Shown piece after piece: positions 56,329 through 64,000 of a stretch of DNA of 64,000 nt. The notes beneath the pieces were generated by a model, which did no database searches, was not told the origin of the DNA, and saw nothing but the letters and a program-made list of their open reading frames with translations. This DNA is from Paramarasmius palmivorus (Eukaryota; Basidiomycota; Agaricomycetes; Agaricales; Marasmiaceae). The DNA is taken from assembly GCA_037176845.1 (NCBI GenBank), contig JAYKXP010000082.1:1-64000 (forward strand), read 5' to 3'. The position numbers and the translations under genes are program-made. The first letter of the stretch is position 1, and the number at the start of each line of letters is the position of its first letter.

Positions 56329-59300
56329 TAGATCATATTCACGACTTGCTCCCCCAATTATCCGGGCCCAGATATTTAAAAGGAAATGATAGCGGAAGGA
56401 ATAAAGGATATAGCGTGTATGCTGCCCGAAAAATAATTTGTATCCCCGACCGAATAGAATGACTTCCCAACTGCCGAAACATCTCCTTCCTGGAACAGGA
56501 TTGGCCTGCTCTCCGCCTCTGAAAGGTTCAAAGAAAACATATCATTTTTTGGTCAGGATTGGACGAAGAAAAAGGACATTATCTCAGCCAAAAAAGGAAG
56601 CTTATCGGTATCCAACAATCATATAGATCCGGATCCGGATAAATGTTCTTTTTGGACGCCATTTCGCAATGGGCGATGATCGTACAACACATGTACGATA
56701 AGCGAAGGCCAGTTTTCCGCTTTCCGTATTTCGTCGGACGGCACATCGTACTCCGACTCCGACTCTACACTCAGATTATGCTTTGGCCTGCGCCACAACC
56801 CCTCAGATTCCATATTATTTGCAATGCCAGAATCCGACAGAGTAACGGACTCTGCGAGATGGGTGTACCCACACTCACAAACGATACTCTCAGAATCCGG
56901 CAAAATCGGCCTCGAGCTACTACAGAATACATTACACTGTTTCTTGCGTCCAAAAAATATTATACACATCACGATCAACGACCTTGCAAGTTTACACAGC
57001 TCCGATCCAAGACAGGTACAGGTACAAATCACGTTCTCCGCGCAAAACAAAAAATTGTTGCACAGGAATCTGTCATGATATCAATGTTTGCACCAGCCCC
57101 AACGACGAAACTCACCTCCTTCCCGGTGTTTATGCACTCCTCCAACACCACCTCCCATAGCATGCAAACGTTCGATGCATCAGGAAGAGCCACCGCTATA
57201 CCCACGATAGCGACAAGTTTCTGCATCGGTCGACTCGCCGTTCGTTCTCCATCTTTGGTCCTTCGTATGTCAAAGACTTCAATGTTGCTATCGCCTGAAC
57301 ATTGAACCATCTGCTTGAGACACTGAGCACGAGCCTTTCGTCAATTGGCCATTTCTCGCTCGGAAACGGCCTGCTCTCAGAAAGGATGTACATATTCACG
57401 TCTCGTCGGGCAGAGCAAAGTTGACAGCCTCATTGAAATTGAGCTTTGGGGTGGTCAGCGAACACAATAACAAGAAGAAAATAGAAAGCACATACTCCAT
57501 AGCAAACCCAGTGCAATAGGCCTTCCGGTTACATGCGTAGACGCGAATCTCAGCACCAGCCAATCACTTTGAATTCATAAAAGTGATGGCAAGACTATAC
57601 CATGTCTTGGTTCACCCCAGTGCTCTATAGTACCCCAATGAGTAGGGCGCTCATCGAAGAACGAGAATTCGCTCACTAAAACTTGAATTGATGCTGTGCA
57701 TGTACTGATCCTACCAGAGAACATCAGTACTCCAATATACTTTTCCTGGGATAGCGGTGATATACGTCATGGCATCCTTGAATTCTTCAATAAAACGCAG
57801 GACAATCCTTGAGCCCAAAGGGTCGAGCATCGGTAGACCGAGGGGGTTGTCATCTCCTTGAAACGGGTGTCTTGACGGTCAATGTATCAAGAACAGGTAG
57901 AAACCGTATGGACGGCGTGGTGAACTTCTGCTAGTAGTCCAGAACTTTGGTAATCTGGAAATCTTCGATGTACCACCAGAGAATTGGTCTTGGCTTGCGC
58001 AATAAATGAGCACCTATGGGCGGACTGTCTTGGACTTGCGGGGTGCATCTCTTTGGATCAGAGCCTGGGACAATGTTTAAGCAGGTCTGTTACTTTGAAC
58101 CATTTCGGAGTAAGCAAGAGTTGAATATACGGCATACCAATACGAACATCCATCATCACTTACTACGTGTCCATCCTCCATTCGGCTACTCTCGAGATCC
58201 TGATACTGAACAGCCGTCGCGTGCGAGGTTGATTGATCAAGGACAATTGCATGTGTTTCATCGGATGTTCGTTGGTACACGCCATCGTGATCGGAATTTT
58301 GAGCGTTGCGTCGGAGTGCTCGTCGGACGCGGGTTGTTTTGCTTCTCGTGGAGGTTTAGAAATTGATGGGATTCGAGCTACTGAGTGGATGATTGGCTGC
58401 TGGGATTTGTTGGATGATACGGGGTGAGGAATCTGTCGAACGTTGAGTAAAGTTTGAACACTAAAAACGATGCGACCTGAACAGAAGCTGACCTCTTACC
58501 AGTTCTCAGCATCTGACCCTAGTGACATGGTGAGATTTTGGCGGTTATCTGGAAAAAAACATACATAAATTCTTACTCTCTATCTTTCGGAAAGGTATTT
58601 GAATCACTGAGTGTGTCGTTGTGCGGTTGACTCTTTCGTGTTAGGCCCAGAGCGGAACCAACTATCGACCAATCACCATACAAATTATCAGAAAGTAACC
58701 AAAGCTCCTCTATTTGGATATTGGCGGCAAGCCATTGAGAGAAGGCCTTGAGGAAGCTCTGCTGACAAGACGATGGGTGGTTTTTTGTAAACAAGAGTCG
58801 GCGCTAAATTGAAAATGAAATCTGGCGCTCTCCATATGGCACCGTCTAGAGCTCTAGCGCTTCTCTCATTCAAGGAGTCGTCAATCACTGGGGTGAGTCG
58901 CGATACTTATCACAAATGCATGATGATTATATTGATCCACAATATATCAGCCGATCTGCGACTGTCGCCTTCTCTGGACCCAGCCTTACTCTCACGCGTA
59001 ATGTCACTAGCAAATTTAAAGGAAAGGTGGGACGCCATGTTAGCTGCTGCGTTTGGGAACCTATGATGGCCCACCGATTGCCTCCTTTTGCCCCAACCAA
59101 GCTTCCCTCGTGTATTCTATCCGGTGGTTGACAGTAATGAGGAATTATTGAGCTTGGGAGTGGTGTAGGATATTCCAAGATAATGAACTCGGTCTAAGTT
59201 TACGTTTCATAGGTACACTCAGGTGAGTAGTCTCTATTTGTGAACTTCTTGACGTTTCCTGGCACTGTGTTATCTACAGCGCCGAAGAAAAGGACCCTAG

Positions 59301-61472
59301 CCCTTACTCTCAAACTCACATACTACATTCCGACAATGGCCTGTTTGTTTCCCGACCCTACACTCCGGCCCTATGTACAACCTCATTCCCCCATCCCATA
59401 CCTCAAATCTTGACCTTGACTTTGGGGCCCAAGGTGCCAAATCGTCACCTAGGTGTTCATCACATTCATGGTATCGTTATGCCGATACCGGTGTGCGAGG
59501 TGTCATTGGAATGCGGGGTTCCTAGCTGTTATATGACACCAAGCTTTGGGGCACGCCAACGCCGAGGTTCGATGCGTGTTACTGATGTTCTTATGAACAC
59601 TCAGCATGAGAACACAAGCCGAAGTCCCTCTTTATCGCGGTGTTTATTCAGGGTATTGGCACCCAAAATCTATGATCAACGACTCGTCCTGATGGCCACC
59701 ATCAACGTTGCGAATAATAAGCCCTTAATCCTCTTAGGGCTATCGATGATGCGTACTCGAGTACATACCCAAGGCTATAGTTCAGCGTATCCTGCGCTCA
59801 CTCCCTAGTGATCGCTCAGTTTTCAGACATGTGCCTTCGAGGTCGAATATCCGAAAGTCAATGGTGGTGGTTTGGTGAATCCGCACATTGTTTCGCAGGC
59901 TGTCTTTTGACAGGTTATGTATGTCAACACAATGCTGACTGCCTGCCTTTCACAGGGATATATCTCAGGTGAATATGATCCCTTTACCTTGAACCACACC
60001 CAGCCCCTTTATTTGGATGGTCAACTCGAAGGCTCAGACTGGTCGCATTCACGATCGACTATCCAGGCGTGGATATGCCCGGCATAGTCTTTCCCTTGGA
60101 TGATTCATCTTCCCTGTCGTTTTATACGCCCCCTTTAGCAAGCTCCAACCTGGTTGTTCTGCAACGTACCCTAATCACAAGGGCCATAACCGCAGCTGGC
60201 GGTGCTGTAGGTGTTATCGTGCTTGGGCTGATATGCAAGGTGTCTGTATCTTGAATCATAGCTCCGATTCTTACCCGTGTAGAACCTTTTCGCCCCGAAG
60301 CGAATCGCAAATGGTTTTTCGCCTCAAACCCTCGGCTCCGAAGGCTATCTTCCGACTTCGCTCACGAATCCGTATTCCAATAGATTCCTGTCTTCATTCC
60401 CGATGCTACAAGACTGTAGGTGCGTGCGGTTCGGCATCACGTTTACTTCCGTATGCTCATGTTGTTTTATGTAAAGACGTTCAAGTTGACTCGTCATGTC
60501 CATCCGCTTCCTGTATAAACCTGTCCTAAGACGAAGATCACAGCAACGTCCTATCCAACCTTACGGTGCCCTCGTTGCGACTATTATCGATCTGTCGCAG
60601 ATACGGGGATAGATCTTTCGGTCCAAGTGATACTACATATGCAGTTTGATATCTGTTCGTTTTTTCTTCGTTGCTAGAAATTAAACCTTGCTTTAGTCTG
60701 ACCAATCTGTACGCGAGGCTGTTTCCGTGTAGGTCTTTCATGTGTACATTCAAAGATGAGTTGTTTCATTAGCTTTGCCTACAGGAGCGGCTTAATTAAT
60801 GAGAAGTACTTCTCAAAGGGGATTCACATTGTTTGGATTGGTCAGGCCCAGGCTGGCAGTGAGGTGTACCATACTTCCCGACGTGGATCTTTTTCTAAAG
60901 ATCGTTTAGGTGCTGGGCGAGCTTTATCGGAACGGGATGTGCTGATACAGCTGTCCGAGCAACCATAGTCACTAAGATAGATGCTCAAGACCTCAGGCTC
61001 ATCCGAGGCTGCATGTCCTTTTTATGCGCATTCTGGATCTTGCTGCGAAGATCTATCCCTTATTCCACCAGCTTGAAGCCATTCAAGGGAGCTGGAAAAT
61101 CACACCAACTCTGACCGGTGACCGCTCCGTGACGAATGCGACGCGTTACAATGAACTTAGAGGATGTCTGTTCATGTTTGGTGTATTGGGAGCTGTCGAC
61201 GTGTGCCTGGTGGTTAGAAATGCCAGGCCAGCCATTCGCTGCGCCAAGGAATGGATGCATCGGTATGTTGATTAGTTTGTTCGTGAATTGCCCTGCTTAT
61301 TTGGGATGGCTCATAGGTGGCCCATTGTGATTCAAGAGCAAGCTCAGTTGGAATGGTTTTGTGCACCATTGGCCAACAGGTGTTTCGTGAGTTAGGGATT
61401 TGTAGGGATTGCATTAGCCAGTAACAGTCAATTTCCTTTCATGTATAAGAGGATATAGTACATAGTCGCTAC
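56329..61472. other. Gene-poor 5.1 kb, no gene modelled
   Basis: Many overlapping frames of 60-220 codons occur on both strands. The longest plus frame (56643-57305) overlaps long minus frames, and neither shows a recognisable domain or clear exon set. A hydrophobic stretch near 60,170-60,235 (ITAAGGAVGVIVLGLICKV) could be a membrane helix of an unresolved gene around 59.9-60.3 kb. The block may hold degraded genes. Confidence 0.4.
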
Positions 61473-62985
61473 TTATTGTTGCAAGTGCTTCGACAGCCCT
61501 CGCAACATCACGAGCATATCTTCGATGGCTCTGTGCCAATGAGCCTGCAGTGTGGCCTGGCGCTGTACCTCCTTCACAGCCCGGATACCACATCCCCACC
61601 ATTTGACCGTGACCAAAAGCAGAACCAATCCATTGGGTCCGCGACGGTTGAGAGTGTGCCATTCCCTGCCAAACTGCTGGAATGGTTGGGTTCGTCCATC
61701 GACTATCACCCTCCATTGAGGCTGCATGGCGCACCACCACTGCCACACAGACTCGCCAAAAAACTCTAGTTTTTCCTGGGTCTGTAATTTGGGCTCCTTC
61801 ACAAGAGTAAATCGTTCAGCACGTCCCACCGCTGTTCTCCACTGGTCGATCTCCTTTGGGCGACACGTGCTCACCATCCCGTTATTGGACTTCCACCCAC
61901 TGTCGGCTTCCAGCTTCTCCCACTCGTTTACAAGCTCCACATATTTTGTCCCAAGGTCAGCATCCCGGAGGTATTTAGAAGCCATCTGAAACCAAACGGG
62001 CTCTTGATTGGTCGCAGATGAGCATATGTCGTTGGTATTTGAGGAAGGTAAAGTGTTCTACGCGTATGTTAAACTAAGAAGTGATCGTCAAAGGATGCGA
62101 AGGCTCACATCATCAATCTGTCCGCTGAGCTGTTTCTTTTTTTCTGATGTGCTCATGCCCGACTCAAGCGGAGCGCGAGCAGCCTCCGGACCTTGTTCGT
62201 TATCGGTAGCACCAGCGACCTGCACATCTCGTGTTGGGTCACTTGTCGAAACACTAGTCCCCACGCCCTGAGATTCATCTATGGCAGTGTTTTCGTCGCG
62301 AGTATACAACACCTGAGTTGTAGGCACATTTGAAGTTGTTTGTGTGGAAACACTCGTCGATGTAGACGCCTAGGGGCCACTGAGCTTTAGCAGCATACTA
62401 CACGGAGGGAATGGACATGCTTACAATAGTCTCAGTCTGTGTATAAGCTTCGACTCGCAGATTCTGTTGATCTGCGAGTATTTTTTCGGTGGCTTTGAGT
62501 TTAGTGAGCAACGAACTTGCCAGGGACCTAGCCTTCTGAAGTTCGCGCCAAGTTTCCGTAAACTTTTTTTGCGTTTTCGCGACTGTTTCATTATCATGAT
62601 TCTGGAGTATGAAGTGGTTAATGAGACGATATAACTGGGAGCATAGTTCCATCCATACCAATAACGCATCGACGGCGTCGCTGAGTTCATTGGCTTGACG
62701 AGACCAGAAGGCGCTACCAACCACCCGGACTTTCTGTTGAAGATGAAATGCCAAAGACTTGATACATGTAGCAAGGACCCACATTAGGATGGACGTCATG
62801 GTCGTTTGAACTGCAGATAATCTCCTTCCGTTTGCATGCCGCAGGCGGGTTGGAAGCGAGTTCCTGGGCTGGCATTGCGTAGGTTGGGCAGAGTGAAACG
62901 TGTAAAGGCATCTCGATAGTCCGCTCTTTAAATGAGTTGGGGGAGCACAAAGAGCAGCGGCAACGACAAAAGGGATTTGGCCCAT
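61473..62985 (-). CDS. Conserved basidiomycete protein of unknown function
   Basis: Exons 62985-62425, 62369-62109 and 61985-61473 join in phase 0 across introns of 55 bp (gtaagc..cctag) and 123 bp (gtgagc..tttcag), giving 444 residues from ATG 62985. The N half is helical with a probable coiled coil (ETVAKTQKKFTETWRELQKARSLASSLLTKLKATEK), followed by a Ser/Thr/Gln-rich linker. The C half (WEKLEADSGWKS, FFGESVWQWWCAMQPQWRV, LNRRGPNGLVLLLVTVKWWGC) matches a family I remember as widespread and often multicopy in Agaricomycetes, with no known function. The start is uncertain because the frame is open upstream. Confidence 0.65.
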
Positions 62986-64000
62986 GCTTAGACGATAATG
63001 AGAGTTGGCAACCTGAACAAGGTCCTTGCATGTGAACACCGGCCGGAGAATTCGGCGGCATCATGTGATGCGATGCCAGGCGTGTCCGATTCAGCGCCAG
63101 TCACCTTTTGACGACACGTCGACTTGTCAACAGAAGACCCATCTCGAGATGGTTTGCTACCAACATCCGGAGAGGAGCTTTGGGATAGTTCCTGATGCTC
63201 TGTATGTGGGATACCCATGGTTAATCATTGATCAATTGCAGTCTCTACATCTGGGCTAGTATGTGTTCGAGTATCGGATGTTGCGGTGGTTCTTCAGTGT
63301 TGATATTTTGGATATCAAAGTCAGGGCGCTAGGATCGGTCTCCATACCTAATCTATTCTCGACGTCTTGACGACATCTCCCGGCAGGACGCACAGACCAG
63401 GCTAGGATTACAGTGTCAAGGAATGTCAAGGTATTCTGAGGATAGAGTTAAACTAGGGCTCAAATTGTGGTTCTTGAAGGATCTGACACTCCTCAGGCTC
63501 TTTGACATTTGTTTGACATTCGGCTGGGTAATCTGGCGGATCTATCCCAGAGTGGCCTCCGCAAAGGCCATCGTACACATCATACAACTCTTTTGTACCT
63601 CATGCCACTCGTTACAAGGCTCATGCACAAACCAAGCATGGGTAATGGCATTCCTTGACCTAAAGCACGCCTAATCTGGACGGATCTGCCAATGCTATGG
63701 TCGAAAATGTGGTATGTGTCGGAGGGAAGCGGATGCGGACATTACTCAGAGATGAAGTAAGTCGACCGCCACGAACATTCTTTAACTTAGTCACTTCCGC
63801 GATTCGCCCTGTTACAAGCGAAGCTGGACGGTTTCGAGGGATGGCATGGTGATAGCTCGGCGGTTGTCAGCAAGAGAAAGTCAGAATGCATGATCTTGGG
63901 TACGGTACACCGCCGCGGACTAGTGCATTGATCAAGTATCAGGCCTCTTCAGGGGCGGCGGGTGTACATGGCCAGGGTTGAAATTTAACGTTGAAACGTC
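62986..64000. other. Right edge, nothing recognised
   Basis: Frames under 85 codons only. A plus frame at 63423-63674 is hydrophobic in part but unsupported. Confidence 0.45.

Noticed and set aside
56619..57310. Long frames on both strands with Cys-rich segments
   Set aside because: Plus and minus frames overlap almost completely, with no family signal or splice pattern favouring either.

Overview
The window looks like a nuclear contig from a mushroom-forming basidiomycete (Agaricomycetes). Genes are split by many 44-62 bp introns with GT..AG ends, and the gene families are typical of that group: a short NACHT NTPase, HET-domain proteins, multipass membrane proteins of a basidiomycete type, a GH7 cellulase-family protein and a CRN-like P-loop protein. 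Coding sequence was inferred from reading frame, splice signals and remembered family motifs. No search was run.

Layout. 0-4.7 kb is almost gene-free and holds a 529-bp poly-C tract. 4.7-8.6 kb carries two unrecognised genes, the second a 734-residue basic nuclear-looking protein. 8,995-17,353 and 40,784-48,076 are the two arms of a large diverged inverted duplication. Each arm holds, in mirrored order, a GH7-family gene, the mitochondrial nuclease gene LCL3, a decayed unknown gene and a multipass membrane protein gene. The GH7 gene is open on the left and broken on the right. LCL3 is intact in both arms. The 23.4-kb spacer contains a PD-(D/E)XK-like gene, a small unknown gene, a truncated third LCL3 copy, helicase debris, the copper chaperone COX17 with a one-base frame break, a NACHT NTPase, a palC-like BRO1 gene, a nested MITE, a divergent HET-like gene and a HET-domain gene. 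The HET stop codon lies on the inner duplication breakpoint.

Beyond the right arm lie a CRN-like protein with a degenerate Walker A motif, a serine carboxypeptidase, an HNH-type protein, a 1,000-bp TIR element and a long gene-poor stretch. The last readable gene is an unknown basidiomycete protein at 61.5-63.0 kb.

The most interesting arrangement is a block rich in NACHT and HET genes (families known from fungal nonself recognition) between two 7-8 kb inverted arms, which could allow inversion of the block. The second is a GH7 family whose catalytic nucleophile Glu is Gln in both copies, so the change predates the duplication.
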